Assembly (NCBI GenBank): GCA_030141605.1
Contig: JAQGDQ010002471.1
Coordinates: forward strand, 1-25,006
Reading direction: 5' to 3'
Source: Tubiluchus corallicola
Lineage: Eukaryota > Priapulida > Priapulimorpha > Priapulimorphida > Tubiluchidae
Length of the DNA stretch: 25,006 bases
Shown here: positions 13,973 through 22,994 of the stretch, piece after piece
Layout of the letters: each line of letters starts with the position of its first letter
Position numbering within the stretch: the stretch's first letter is position 1
Program-made: the position numbers and the translations under genes
The notes under the pieces: generated by a model
Database searches by the model: none
What the model saw: only the letters and a program-made list of their open reading frames with translations
What the model was told of the DNA's origin: nothing

Positions 13973-14779
13973 ATGAAAAAAATATATATAGTAATTCTTT
14001 TATTACCTTTTACCATCGCTGCTTGTGATCAAACAGAAAAATGGATAAATAGCTATAATGATAAAAATGGAAGAATGACCATTAAAATAAATACTAATCT
14101 GAAAGAGGAATATTTAAACGCTAACGCTGAAAACTACTTACCCATCATAGACTCGGGCAAAGTTTCAAAAATTGTTAATGACACAATCTTAACTGATAAT
14201 CGTTATATACTGCAAATAGAAGCTATTGAAAAAGTCAATAACTTTCATAGCATAAAAGTTCAAAACATTAATGGTGAAGGCATATTTTACGTGGACTTAA
14301 AAAAGATAAATGAAAACGAAAAAATTGTACTTACAGATAAAAAAACACTATTACATTACATTTCTCTTAACCCAACACTGAATGTTTTTAAAATTGAAAT
14401 ATCAGATACTTTTGGAAAAGTATACACAATCATTGATAGTGTATATATGATAGCCAACAAACCACCGAGAGTATCATTTACTATTTCTAATAATAAAGAT
14501 AAAGACAAAAACGAACAAAAATATTTTATAATAACTAATGATATTGTAGACACAGATGCTCACATTGGCGGTTATATTCATTCATTACTATATGAAATAA
14601 AAGTGTATAACGACAATGAAGATTTATTATATGAAAAAAATATTACCAGTACACCGACTGAAACGTTAGAATTTTTCATTCCACAAAAATATACAGGTAA
14701 AACATTACGAATAAAAGTTATAGCTACTGATAATGACTTTGATACTGCTCATGATACAAAAAATATTATAATAGGTTAA
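13973..14779 (+). CDS. Second lipoprotein of the surface cluster
   Basis: 268 residues from ATG 13973, 22 bp after the T9SS protein. The signal MKKIYIVILLLPFTIAAC ends in a lipobox with Cys at residue 18, followed by DQTEKW. The mature part is soluble and beta-rich with many Asn, Lys and Ile. A late segment (NKPPRVSFTISNNKDKDKNEQKY, then TLRIKVIATDNDFDTAHDTKNIII) resembles a PKD/cadherin-like domain of about 95 residues and matches in style the last part of the first lipoprotein. No catalytic motif is seen. It probably acts with the other two exported products at the cell surface. Confidence 0.82.
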   Translation: MKKIYIVILLLPFTIAACDQTEKWINSYNDKNGRMTIKINTNLKEEYLNANAENYLPIIDSGKVSKIVNDTILTDNRYILQIEAIEKVNNFHSIKVQNINGEGIFYVDLKKINENEKIVLTDKKTLLHYISLNPTLNVFKIEISDTFGKVYTIIDSVYMIANKPPRVSFTISNNKDKDKNEQKYFIITNDIVDTDAHIGGYIHSLLYEIKVYNDNEDLLYEKNITSTPTETLEFFIPQKYTGKTLRIKVIATDNDFDTAHDTKNIIIG

Positions 14780-14854
14780 TATAATATAATTAAATTTTTA
14801 ATTCTCAGCTTTTTATGTTATCATTGTATCTTACTATTATAAAATAATATTACT

Positions 14855-15211
14855 ATGTCTAAAAATAAGGAAAAAACTCAAGAACAAGCAGAAAAAAACC
14901 CTTTAGAGAACCAACCTAAAGTAGAACCAAATCGTTTCAACACAGCTTCTACCAAAAATGAACAAGCAGAAAAAAACCCTTTAGAGAACCAACCTAAAGT
15001 AGAACTAAATCGTTTCAACACAGCTTCTACCAAAAATGAACAAGCAGAAAAAAACCCTTTAGAGAACCAACCTAAAGTAGAGAACCAACCTAAAGTAGAG
15101 AACCAACCTAAAGTAGAACCAAATCGTTTCGACACAGCTTCTACCAAAAGTAACGCTGAAAAAAGAAAAACAAAAAATCATTCCTCAAAAAAGAACACAA
15201 GAGATAAATAA
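14855..15211 (+). CDS. Low-complexity protein of 26-residue repeats
   Basis: 118 residues, soluble and highly charged, without signal or membrane segment. Residues 10-99 are three copies of a 26-residue unit (EQAEKNPLENQPKVEPNRFN followed by TASTKN). The third is expanded by two extra ENQPKV hexapeptides. The last ~20 residues are Lys-rich and basic. Such a chain is probably disordered. I do not recognise it. It lies 75 bp after the second lipoprotein gene and could be in the same transcript. Its 3' end overlaps the convergent membrane-protein gene by 71 bp, which is unusual; at least one of the two ends may be a secondary extension. Confidence 0.6.
   Translation: MSKNKEKTQEQAEKNPLENQPKVEPNRFNTASTKNEQAEKNPLENQPKVELNRFNTASTKNEQAEKNPLENQPKVENQPKVENQPKVEPNRFDTASTKSNAEKRKTKNHSSKKNTRDK
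14882..15151 (+). repeat. 78-bp coding tandem repeat with nested 18-bp repeat
   Basis: Three 78-bp units are almost identical at the DNA level, and an 18-bp sub-unit (AACCAACCTAAAGTAGAG) is repeated inside the third. Both periods are multiples of three, so changes in copy number keep the frame. Near-identity suggests recent expansion by slippage or unequal recombination. Confidence 0.92.
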
Positions 15212-15743
15212 TATACAATAATAATGAAACAACAAAAATCCCCCAAGACCAATTAAAACAAGTAGATCTTTTGGAATCTAAGTCTTCATTATGTTTTATA
15301 ATAAGATAATAAATTTGAATAGCAATGTTCAGCAACCCTTTTTCGTGAGAACCTTTTTCTTCACAAAGTTTCTTATAAAAAGAAGTATCTTTTAAAAAGT
15401 TAGGAGTTCCTATACCATTTATGCCTTTATCTTTTATAAATAAAACAGGATATATAAAACATAATTCCAAGAGCAGAAAAATTAGGATACCTATTAGTAT
15501 AAAAAGTTCTTCCGTACTATTTTTTATAATAAAATAAGAAACAGTAAGTACAACGGTTAATAACAACCATCCTTTATCTGCTGTCCTTCTAATATTTATT
15601 GAAACTTCTGATGAGTATTGTTTTGCTTCTTTTAAAATTAACTTTAAACTACCTTTATCATGTTTAGACAATTTAATATCTAAATCTTTTAACTCTTTTG
15701 TTATTCTCTTTTTTTGTTTGTTCCCCTTTTTAAATAAATCCAT
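15141..15743 (-). CDS. Unknown integral membrane protein at the end of the tra operon
   Basis: 200 residues from ATG 15743. The N-terminal ~55 residues are basic and probably helical. Membrane segments lie at about 59-74, 80-103 and 166-186, with a Lys-rich stretch between the second and third. The last residues (LFFFFQRYFW) are encoded inside the repeat gene on the other strand. I do not recognise the family. The two closely spaced early helices after a basic region recall 2-TM effector-like proteins, but no diagnostic motif supports that. It begins 19 bp after traM on the same strand, so it is probably co-transcribed with the transfer genes. A role in entry exclusion or channel accessory function is possible but unproven. 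Confidence 0.65.
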   Translation of the reverse strand: MDLFKKGNKQKKRITKELKDLDIKLSKHDKGSLKLILKEAKQYSSEVSINIRRTADKGWLLLTVVLTVSYFIIKNSTEELFILIGILIFLLLELCFIYPVLFIKDKGINGIGTPNFLKDTSFYKKLCEEKGSHEKGLLNIAIQIYYLIIKHNEDLDSKRSTCFNWSWGIFVVSLLLYIIYLLCSFLRNDFLFFFFQRYFW

Positions 15744-15762
15744 ATATCATAATATATAAAAA

Positions 15763-16722
15763 TTACCTCAAATAAATTACATAACCATCATCCACTGTTA
15801 TTGTAAGTGTTTCATATTTCTTTGCCAATTGTACAGCATCTTGATATAACGCTGATGACATACCTGTGTTATCTATCGTACTTAATGCACTACCTACAAC
15901 ATTATCTCTTCTATTCTTACCTACTCTATTAACATTATCTTTTTGTAATTCTTTATTCTTATCTGAAATAATATTTAAACCACGTAATCCATCTATATCA
16001 TACGCTTCAAAATGAAAATTCAAATATTTACCTTCATATAATAAATTGGAAAAAACAACAATTAGTCTATTTCCTGAGAGACGACAAATGCCTTTTAACC
16101 TTGTATTCTTCTTAATAATAGTTCCATCATCAAGTTTCAAATCTTTTAACAATCTAATACTAAAATACCCTTCATGTTTTACTTCTTGACGACCAAAGGC
16201 ACACGCCTTTATTGTTTTATCATCATTAACATCAATACTTTCAAGCTGTATAGTTTCCTTATTATCATTAAAAACCATACTTTTTGTTGTTGAAGTAGAA
16301 TTTCTCTCTACTTCATTATTAACAGTAATAGTATCTATATGTGGTACAATTCTTTTTTTAAAACCACTATTTGATTTTACTTTTTTCTCTCCCTTTGATT
16401 CTCCCTTTTTTTCATCATCATTTTTCTTTCTATTTATCTCTAATGAAAAATCAATATGCTTACCATCCTTTCTTAAACTATCTTGCTTATCTTGTTTTTC
16501 ACGTGCTGCCCGAGACTTATACATCTCAATTTTATTTTCCGTCTCTGTTATTTCTTTATCTGCTGGTAAATTACCTTTAAATTCAAACGTATTGTAATTC
16601 CTCACCTCTTGCTCATCATTAAAAATAGAGCTAAAAACATACACCATAACTACAATTATTAATAAAACCACAAAAGCAACGCTTGGCAGTAAAATGTATT
16701 TTATTTTATCCTTTTTATTCAC
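15763..16722 (-). CDS. traM: Conjugation protein TraM (VirB10-like)
   Basis: 319 residues from GTG 16722, which overlaps the traF stop by one base. A short cytoplasmic N terminus and one membrane helix (about 12-32) precede a charged linker with ADKEITETENKIEMYKSRAAREK. A C-terminal domain with IKACAFGRQEVKHEGYFSIRLL, NTRLKGICRLSGNRLIVVFSN and EAYDIDGLRGLNI is typical of CTnDOT TraM. By analogy it spans the periplasm and forms part of the channel core with TraN. It is shorter than many TraM proteins, mainly in the linker. Being last of the recognised tra genes, after TraF, is a changed order: in CTnDOT traM precedes traN. Confidence 0.88.
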   Translation of the reverse strand: MNKKDKIKYILLPSVAFVVLLIIVVMVYVFSSIFNDEQEVRNYNTFEFKGNLPADKEITETENKIEMYKSRAAREKQDKQDSLRKDGKHIDFSLEINRKKNDDEKKGESKGEKKVKSNSGFKKRIVPHIDTITVNNEVERNSTSTTKSMVFNDNKETIQLESIDVNDDKTIKACAFGRQEVKHEGYFSIRLLKDLKLDDGTIIKKNTRLKGICRLSGNRLIVVFSNLLYEGKYLNFHFEAYDIDGLRGLNIISDKNKELQKDNVNRVGKNRRDNVVGSALSTIDNTGMSSALYQDAVQLAKKYETLTITVDDGYVIYLR

Positions 16723-16952
16723 TAAAATCTTATTTTTATTTTATCCTTTTTTTTAAATCCTTTTTCTGTTCTTTTTAAAAGAATAAATATTCCACCAACA
16801 ATTATTACGATAGCAAATGTTTTTTTTAAAGAAAATTGCATAAAAATTATAAAAGATGAAAGCAACAGTATAACTCCAAACATCAATCCTTTCAAAAAGG
16901 ATAAACCAAATATACTCATTGGTTTATTAATATTTTTATAATTTTTATACAT
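16722..16952 (-). CDS. traF: Conjugation protein TraF (DUF4133, VirB3-like)
   Basis: Small membrane protein. An in-frame ATG at 16979 exists but would overlap traE by 26 bp. The ATG at 16952, one base after the traE stop, gives 76 residues beginning MYKNYKNINKPMSIFGL, which matches the usual DUF4133 opening with a basic N terminus and a conserved INKP/INRP-type phrase. Two hydrophobic segments (about 18-37 and 43-58 in this numbering) precede a Lys-rich tail. By analogy with VirB3 it sits in the inner membrane next to the TraG ATPase. As in most relatives, it follows traE directly. Confidence 0.85.
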   Translation of the reverse strand: MYKNYKNINKPMSIFGLSFLKGLMFGVILLLSSFIIFMQFSLKKTFAIVIIVGGIFILLKRTEKGFKKKDKIKIRF

Positions 16953-16953
16953 T

Positions 16954-17292
16954 TTAAAATGTATATAAGTCAGCTCCAAATATAAAACCTATAACTACTT
17001 CTATTAAAGCTACAATCAATAACCCGACAATTGTATTAACAAATATTTTTCTTGCTCTATCAGGATTTGACTGATACTCCCACATACCATATCCAGCAGC
17101 AATTAATGCAGTAATACCTGCAAGTGCCATCATTAACCAATTTGCTGCACGAAATATTTTAGAAATTCCTTGCCCCAATTCGCTCGTTTTAACATCACTA
17201 TTGAGAACACCCTGTGCCATTAGAAAATCTGTTATAAAAAACATTAAGCATAACACCATTATTAACTTCAATAACCTTTTTTTCATAATCAT
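16954..17292 (-). CDS. traE: Conjugation protein TraE (DUF4134, VirB2-like)
   Basis: 112 residues; ATG at 17292 or, equally good, at 17286. After a signal-like N terminus (ending LMAQG) come two hydrophobic helices: AANWLMMALAGITALIAAGYGMW and IFVNTIVGLLIVALIEVVIGF. They are joined by EYQSNPDRARK, the standard DUF4134 layout. The two-helix plan with a short basic loop is that of VirB2/TrbC pilins, so a pilin or pilin-like role is probable but unproven for this family. It precedes traF, as in CTnDOT, but both genes have moved to the end of the operon. Confidence 0.88.
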   Translation of the reverse strand: MIMKKRLLKLIMVLCLMFFITDFLMAQGVLNSDVKTSELGQGISKIFRAANWLMMALAGITALIAAGYGMWEYQSNPDRARKIFVNTIVGLLIVALIEVVIGFIFGADLYTF

Positions 17293-17309
17293 AATTTTTA
17301 GTTTGTTAA

Positions 17310-18209
17310 TTATATATCCAATTCTTTTTTTATTCTGTTTGGCACTGGAAACGAATTACTAAATTCGTTATGCGTAATTGAAAATTCTATAAATCTACCA
17401 TCTTCTTTGTCATATTTATCATCAGCATTTAAACGCAATACCATTGTACTTCCTACATTAATATTTGACTTAAAAGCTACAACTATTAGCCTCTGTATTT
17501 CATTCTCTCCTATATTTTTTGTTCCAAAAACTTTACACGGTACTATTTTATCTTGTGAGGTTACATTACTCTCTTTCTTACTATCTTTTTGAAGTGCCAA
17601 AAACGTATAATCTACAACAAATAATTTTTTTCCACGATTAATAACATCAATAAAAAAGTAATAATATATACTATCATGTGCAATTGTCCCCATTACCGCT
17701 CTCATATTATGCCCATTATACGTAAGTGAAACATTTTGTTTTAACTTAGAAGTCTTTACCTTTTGTTTTTTTAACTTAGAAGTCTTTATCTTTTTATCCT
17801 CACTAACAATAACATCCTTTTTTTTTACTTTTATTGTATCCTCTTCTATCATTATTTCTTTTTTTACTATTCTCCTTTTTTCATTATTTACTTCTCCCAA
17901 AACAAAAACAAATTTTTCTATTTTTTCCCTATAAGAAATAATATATACAAATGTTTTTCCATCTTCTGTTAATAAAACAACGTTATTTTTTTCTTTAAAA
18001 TAACCTTTAGCCGTTATACATAACATGTTATCTATTTTTTCTATTTCATAATTTTCAACCCCAGAACTACTTAATGCACTCACATTTTTATTATGTAAAT
18101 TAAGACATACACTATTAGTAGAATTAACATATATAGTATCTACTTGACTAAAACTATTAAATGTTATAAAAAACATAACTATTATTAATTTTAACTTTTG
18201 TGCCATCAT
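17310..18209 (-). CDS. traN: Conjugation protein TraN (DUF4138, VirB9-like)
   Basis: 299 residues with a signal peptide (about 1-22, ending SFS). The first part is a beta-rich domain (VDTIYVNSTNSVCLNL, VYIISYREK). A Lys-rich linker at about 115-160 contains a short tandem repeat (KTSKLK...KVKTSKLK). The C-terminal domain has SLTYNGHNMRAVMGTIAHDSIYYYFFIDVINRGKKLFVVDY and ends with FPVPNRIKKELDI. This is the DUF4138 pattern; TraN is regarded as the VirB9-type periplasmic partner of TraM. The gene starts 11 bp after traK, where traL and traM would be expected in CTnDOT. Confidence 0.85.
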   Translation of the reverse strand: MMAQKLKLIIVMFFITFNSFSQVDTIYVNSTNSVCLNLHNKNVSALSSSGVENYEIEKIDNMLCITAKGYFKEKNNVVLLTEDGKTFVYIISYREKIEKFVFVLGEVNNEKRRIVKKEIMIEEDTIKVKKKDVIVSEDKKIKTSKLKKQKVKTSKLKQNVSLTYNGHNMRAVMGTIAHDSIYYYFFIDVINRGKKLFVVDYTFLALQKDSKKESNVTSQDKIVPCKVFGTKNIGENEIQRLIVVAFKSNINVGSTMVLRLNADDKYDKEDGRFIEFSITHNEFSNSFPVPNRIKKELDI

Positions 18210-18220
18210 TTTTTCTCAAC

Positions 18221-18820
18221 TTATTGTTGTTTTATTTCTGTATGAATAAAATTAATATATAACGCATGTGGATTATTTGTTGTCCGTTCCTTCAAATTTA
18301 TAATTTCAAAATCTATATCCATTGTCCACAAAGAAATTCCCAAATCACTATCTACTTCTATTACCCCTTGTGCAATAACTTTATACGGATACGCCACATT
18401 ATCAACTTGAATATTTAACTCTTTTACACGTTGAATTACATTATACTGTTTGACATTGGCAAACCAATTTTTATTATTTAATTGATTATATAGATTATAA
18501 AGTTCATCACTACCCAAAAATAATGCTTTATTAATTCTACTTTCATAATTGGAATAATCTATCTCAAAAAATAAATAATAGAATAAACGCACGTGTGCTT
18601 CCACTTCTACATGACGATTAGCAGCAGCATATCCTTTATTTGCTATTAAAACATCTCCACTCTCTGTTAAAAGATAGATAGTATTTGCATTTTCTTTATA
18701 ATGACTATCTGTCAACACCATAAATACTACAACAATAACTACTATTCCAAGAACAGATAATATACTAATAATCCTTGCAGTGGTATGAATACTTTTTAAA
18801 CTTTTTAAATGTTTTAACAT
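18221..18820 (-). CDS. traK: Conjugation protein TraK (VirB8-like)
   Basis: About 199 residues from ATG 18820. A GTG at 18832, four codons earlier, is possible but closer to the traJ stop than usual. One membrane helix at about 17-36 (IISILSVLGIVVIVVVFMVL) follows a basic N terminus with the family phrase LKSIHTTARI. The periplasmic part (ESGDVLIANKG, NRHVEVEAHVRLFYYLFFEID, then a strand-rich end with ISLWTMDIDFEIINL) matches Bacteroidota TraK, an NTF2-like VirB8 counterpart that helps assemble the channel. Confidence 0.87.
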   Translation of the reverse strand: MLKHLKSLKSIHTTARIISILSVLGIVVIVVVFMVLTDSHYKENANTIYLLTESGDVLIANKGYAAANRHVEVEAHVRLFYYLFFEIDYSNYESRINKALFLGSDELYNLYNQLNNKNWFANVKQYNVIQRVKELNIQVDNVAYPYKVIAQGVIEVDSDLGISLWTMDIDFEIINLKERTTNNPHALYINFIHTEIKQQ

Positions 18821-18835
18821 TTTAATACACACTTT

Positions 18836-19939
18836 TTAACCTGAAACACTACCATTACTATCACCTGTTACATCATCTCCTATACGACTTCCCATACTCG
18901 TTCCACCAAGTGATTTTGCAATTTTTGAATAACTTGACATAACAATCATATTAATTGTCGTTCCCACAAAACCACCTGCCTCGCCTTGTCCAGTTATATA
19001 TGTAACAATAAATGGCACAGCAAGTTTCAAAACCATAGAAGCAACATATATAAGCACCGTAAACCACATTGTATTCACTCCTACCCCATCAATAAAAAAC
19101 TTCATAGATAAAGAGTATATAGATGTTGTAACTACATCTATTAAAGAAATTACAAGTATCCACAAAGAAATATTCACGAATGCTGTAAACCAATGCTTGA
19201 GTGCTCCAGAAAAAGCAGGTATCATACTAAAAATTATTGCGAATGGAAGTGCAATTCTCAAAAAAGCAATCAATATTAACCACACTATTACTACAACAAA
19301 GGCAACCATATCACCTAAAAATTTAAGAACTCGATATATAAAATCTTCAACAGATAAAAGCCAAAAAGCCTTTTCACTTTTCATTTCATCTAATGCTTTA
19401 TCAAAATCACTGCTCATTTTATGTGCATCTTCCATTGCACTACCCTCTAACAAATCTTGTGCTATAACCTCATTTTTAATTTTTCTTAACTCCTCAATAT
19501 CTCCTTCCCATAAAACCTTATGTTCCCCTTCCAAATCCTCCAATGTTTTCAAACTTGCTTTAATATAGGCGTCAGCAAAAATATCATCTGCATATTTCTC
19601 ATAATCTCCACCTATTGCTCTTTGCACTACACTTTCTTCTAACCACTTACCTGATTGACGCACTGTTAACAAAGCATATTCCAATAGAGGCATAAATACA
19701 AATGCCAATGCTAAAAACATTAAACGACTAAAATATTTAATCACCACACTTCTCATATCTCCTTCCCCTGTTGCTAAACACCGAATAATACTCCATCCCA
19801 TACCTATCATAAAAGTTATTCCACCCAAAGCGTAGAAAATCCATACTATACCATATATACCCATCAAATTCCAAAACCCTTTAGAAAACAATTGTTCCTG
19901 ATCTAAAAGATATTCTATTAATTCTTGTATTGCATTCAT
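18836..19939 (-). CDS. traJ: Conjugation protein TraJ (VirB6-like polytopic membrane protein)
   Basis: 367 residues from ATG 19939. Hydrophobic segments lie at about 24-48, 68-90, 205-235, 240-258 and 290-315. Between the second and third is a soluble stretch of roughly 110 residues rich in Glu and Asp (for example LEGEHKVLWEGDIEEL). WSIIRCLATGEGDMRSVV and the C-terminal GQGEAGGFVGTTINM are typical of the CTnDOT TraJ group. It is thought to form part of the inner-membrane pore of the mating channel. It lies between traI and traK, the conserved order. Confidence 0.88.
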   Translation of the reverse strand: MNAIQELIEYLLDQEQLFSKGFWNLMGIYGIVWIFYALGGITFMIGMGWSIIRCLATGEGDMRSVVIKYFSRLMFLALAFVFMPLLEYALLTVRQSGKWLEESVVQRAIGGDYEKYADDIFADAYIKASLKTLEDLEGEHKVLWEGDIEELRKIKNEVIAQDLLEGSAMEDAHKMSSDFDKALDEMKSEKAFWLLSVEDFIYRVLKFLGDMVAFVVVIVWLILIAFLRIALPFAIIFSMIPAFSGALKHWFTAFVNISLWILVISLIDVVTTSIYSLSMKFFIDGVGVNTMWFTVLIYVASMVLKLAVPFIVTYITGQGEAGGFVGTTINMIVMSSYSKIAKSLGGTSMGSRIGDDVTGDSNGSVSG

Positions 19940-19969
19940 TTTTTCTTTTTTAAATCACAATTATAAAAA

Positions 19970-20647
19970 TTAATGTCTCCTCTCTAAAGACATTTCTCTT
20001 AGAACTAAATCTTGATATACTTCATAAGAGTACAATCCATTTTCCCAACGATTCATATGAATAAGTGCCATAGCAAACCTATCAGTTAGCATTAATATAC
20101 GAATATGTCCATCTAACTTTGTATTTATCTTTTCAAGTTCATTCATAATAGTAAAAAAATCCACTACATCTCCCTCATTTCCCGTTTTAAAAAAATTAAC
20201 ATCAAAACGAACTTTTATAATTTTTGCCTTAAAATCTTCTAATTGCTTTCCGATATCTGTCGACTGCTTATACGAATAATTTAAAAGTATAGATACTAAC
20301 TCTGCTTTTTCTGCTAAATTAATTTCATAATTTTGTAAATTACGTTGAATATCTCCATATAAATTATATATTATCCGACCCTTGCGAATAGTTCTATCAA
20401 CTGTCTCACTTGCCCTATATAATAAATAAGTATTATCAATTACATTATTAGCTTGACTCAAAATATCACTTAATGCTTTCCCCATTCCACCATCATCACC
20501 CCATAGATTTTTCATTATATTCTGCATTCCCAAAAACAAACTTAAACCAGCACCAATACCAAAAAATCCTTTTGTTTCTGATGACGGAGTAAAAAGGAAA
20601 ATAATTGATAAAAAAACTAAAACAATTTTACTTTTTATTTTTTTCAT
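19970..20647 (-). CDS. traI: Conjugation protein TraI (DUF4141, VirB5-like)
   Basis: 225 residues with an N-terminal signal (about 1-26). The mature protein is mostly helical with coiled-coil character from about 55 to 210. Typical family phrases are NVIDNTYLLYRASETVDRTIRKGR, a Tyr/Leu-rich middle and EKINTKLDGHIRILM. DUF4141 proteins occupy the VirB5-like position in Bacteroidota transfer operons and are periplasmic. It lies between traG and traJ, as in CTnDOT without traH. Assignment rests on position and overall pattern more than on a single motif. Confidence 0.8.
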   Translation of the reverse strand: MKKIKSKIVLVFLSIIFLFTPSSETKGFFGIGAGLSLFLGMQNIMKNLWGDDGGMGKALSDILSQANNVIDNTYLLYRASETVDRTIRKGRIIYNLYGDIQRNLQNYEINLAEKAELVSILLNYSYKQSTDIGKQLEDFKAKIIKVRFDVNFFKTGNEGDVVDFFTIMNELEKINTKLDGHIRILMLTDRFAMALIHMNRWENGLYSYEVYQDLVLREMSLERRH

Positions 20648-20649
20648 AT

Positions 20650-22989
20650 TTATAACTGTTTATTAACAAATGTTTCTATAGCATTCTTTAAATTACCTTT
20701 TCCGTCTTTGTCCAAAAGATTATTTATTTCTACCACTTCATTCTTTGTTGTAGTGAAAGCAGCATACGAATAAGGTGATACCAATAACTTAACAACATCT
20801 ACATTATCACCTCTTTTAATAAATAAATCTTTTGGAGGAACACAACTAAAAAGCAGGTTTATTTGTTCCTCTGTAAAACCAAGAAAATCTTTATTCCGTT
20901 TAATATTTTCCTCTTTTCCTAAATGTGATAATAACATAAAAATAGATGCATTACCTAATATTTGCTTACCGTTAGAAGAATTAGTAATATCCTCAACGTC
21001 TTGAACAATTATGCTTATTTTCCCGCCAGCCTTTCGAATAGTTTTAAACAAATACAAAATAAAATTTGATAATGATGATAGAGACAAAAATTTCCAACAC
21101 TCATCCAAAACTATTGATACATGTCCTTTATTATTCTTTAACATACGTTGCACACTATCTATTATTACCAACATTACTAAATCTAATAACACCTTATGTT
21201 CTTTAATAGCATCCATTTCAAAAACAACAAAAGGATTATCAATAAAATTTCTGTCTTCCTTATTATTAAATAAATACCCAAATTCACCACCTGTAATAAA
21301 CATTTCTAACACTAATAAAAAATTGTCCACTTGAAATATATTAGGTATCAAGTTTTTGTTTTCTTTATTTGTTTTTATAAAATCAAAAAAATCATCAAAT
21401 ATTACAACCTCATTTTTTCTTTCTTTGAAAAAAGAAGTAATAACCTTTCTAATAACTACTTCCTCTTCCTTAGAAAAAGAATTACCTTTTTTCCATATAA
21501 CTTCAAACAATGCTATTAAAAAATGATATTTATCTTCTGATAAACCATCTTTACCTAAAAAAAACGGATTAAACGACAAAGAACTCTTATCTCGGTCATC
21601 AAAAGTGTAGTAACGTCCTTTTAACAAACTTGTAATACGCTTATAAGAATGACCAATATCTACAACAACAGTAAATCGACCCATTTCAAATTCATGAAGT
21701 AACAAATGATTTGTAACAAAACTCTTTCCAGTACCACTAGGACCAACCACAATACTATTGTGGTTGGTCAAACTCTTCTTTGCCAAATCTACTTTTGTAG
21801 GAGTCCCTTCGTTACGCTCAAAAAAAACAACTCCATTTTCTTCACTTTGCCTAATAATAGTATCCAATGGAAAAAAGCACAAAGCATTTTTGAGAAGTGT
21901 AGTATATTTTTCTGTGTGTGGAAGTTTCCATGCTCCACCACCACATGAAGCCAAAAAAACGTCTTGTAACGAATTACTTACTCTACATGGACGAATACCT
22001 TCTAACCTCTTAAGCGATGCCTCTACATCGTTCTGTGCCTTATTTACAACGCTTTTTTTTGCAAAAGCCGTAACATTAAAGTGATGTTGTACTCCTATAT
22101 TTCCTTTTTCTAACAATTCAAAAAAGGATTCATGCTCTTTTTGGGAAGTAAATTGCCGAAATATCTTTCTTCTTCTTACATTTTCTAATACTTCTTTTTT
22201 AAGCGATTCCTTACTACCAATATAAAGTATATTATTAATAACATGTTTATATCTTATATTTATACATGGAAAAGTATAAGATCCCCACATTTTCTGATGT
22301 GCATTAGAAAGTAGATTAGAATACCTACTATTATAAACATTGTCTGATAACTCTGCATCCTGATTAATAGCATATATTATAATTTTCTCATCTCCAAATT
22401 TATCTTTATCAAAATTTAAATCTCGCAAAATTTTAGCTTTACTGTTATCCGTAAAATTATAAGAAAAAAAAGAATTATAATAATTACCTATATCTTCATC
22501 ATTCATTCTTTTCAATTTATAACTACTTGATAACAAATCGCACATTTGTTCTAAACTACTAATAAACTCAGGCAATTTTTTATATGATGATAAAGACAAG
22601 TTCGATACATTCCGAAACCTTTTTGTAAAAAACAAATATGATCTATGAGACATAAACCGCTTATCTTGATGATATTTCTGTTCTTTTTTTCCCAACCAAG
22701 TATTACGCTTTCTTTTTTGAAAAAACATTTCTTCATTTACCTTATCAAAATAATAACAATCCTGCTTATGCACAATAACATCTTCACCAATAGAAGCTAT
22801 TGCACGATAAAATAACTCAATAAAACTACAATAATCTTTATCCGTATTAATAGAAAACATCAACGGACTACTTTCTACAATAAAAGGAATAGTTATACTT
22901 CCATCGTTACCAATGATCACATTTTTATCAACAGCAAATACTGGCATTATTTCTAAAAGATATTTAATATTAATATTTCTGCTACGCAT
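20650..22989 (-). CDS. traG: Conjugation ATPase TraG (VirB4 family)
   Basis: 779 residues from ATG 22989. A TTG at 22998 would overlap the upstream gene by 4 bp but is a less likely start. The N-terminal ~380 residues are the VirB4-type region found in TraG of Bacteroidota. Walker A VVGPSGTGKS ends at K422-S423, and Walker B VLDECWKFL has D629-E630. Later motifs include FKTIRKAGGKISIIVQDVEDI (the sensor Gln) and NASIFMLLSHLG. It is the cytoplasmic hexameric ATPase that powers assembly of the mating channel. It is the largest gene of the operon and shows no break. Confidence 0.93.
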   Translation of the reverse strand: MRSRNINIKYLLEIMPVFAVDKNVIIGNDGSITIPFIVESSPLMFSINTDKDYCSFIELFYRAIASIGEDVIVHKQDCYYFDKVNEEMFFQKRKRNTWLGKKEQKYHQDKRFMSHRSYLFFTKRFRNVSNLSLSSYKKLPEFISSLEQMCDLLSSSYKLKRMNDEDIGNYYNSFFSYNFTDNSKAKILRDLNFDKDKFGDEKIIIYAINQDAELSDNVYNSRYSNLLSNAHQKMWGSYTFPCINIRYKHVINNILYIGSKESLKKEVLENVRRRKIFRQFTSQKEHESFFELLEKGNIGVQHHFNVTAFAKKSVVNKAQNDVEASLKRLEGIRPCRVSNSLQDVFLASCGGGAWKLPHTEKYTTLLKNALCFFPLDTIIRQSEENGVVFFERNEGTPTKVDLAKKSLTNHNSIVVGPSGTGKSFVTNHLLLHEFEMGRFTVVVDIGHSYKRITSLLKGRYYTFDDRDKSSLSFNPFFLGKDGLSEDKYHFLIALFEVIWKKGNSFSKEEEVVIRKVITSFFKERKNEVVIFDDFFDFIKTNKENKNLIPNIFQVDNFLLVLEMFITGGEFGYLFNNKEDRNFIDNPFVVFEMDAIKEHKVLLDLVMLVIIDSVQRMLKNNKGHVSIVLDECWKFLSLSSLSNFILYLFKTIRKAGGKISIIVQDVEDITNSSNGKQILGNASIFMLLSHLGKEENIKRNKDFLGFTEEQINLLFSCVPPKDLFIKRGDNVDVVKLLVSPYSYAAFTTTKNEVVEINNLLDKDGKGNLKNAIETFVNKQL

Positions 22990-22994
22990 AACAA

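Noticed and set aside
14878-15147. Minus-strand ORF of Leu/Gly/Phe/Ser-rich repeats
   Set aside because: It is the antisense of the 26-residue-repeat gene; its repeats follow from those of the plus strand, and it has no start context or family.
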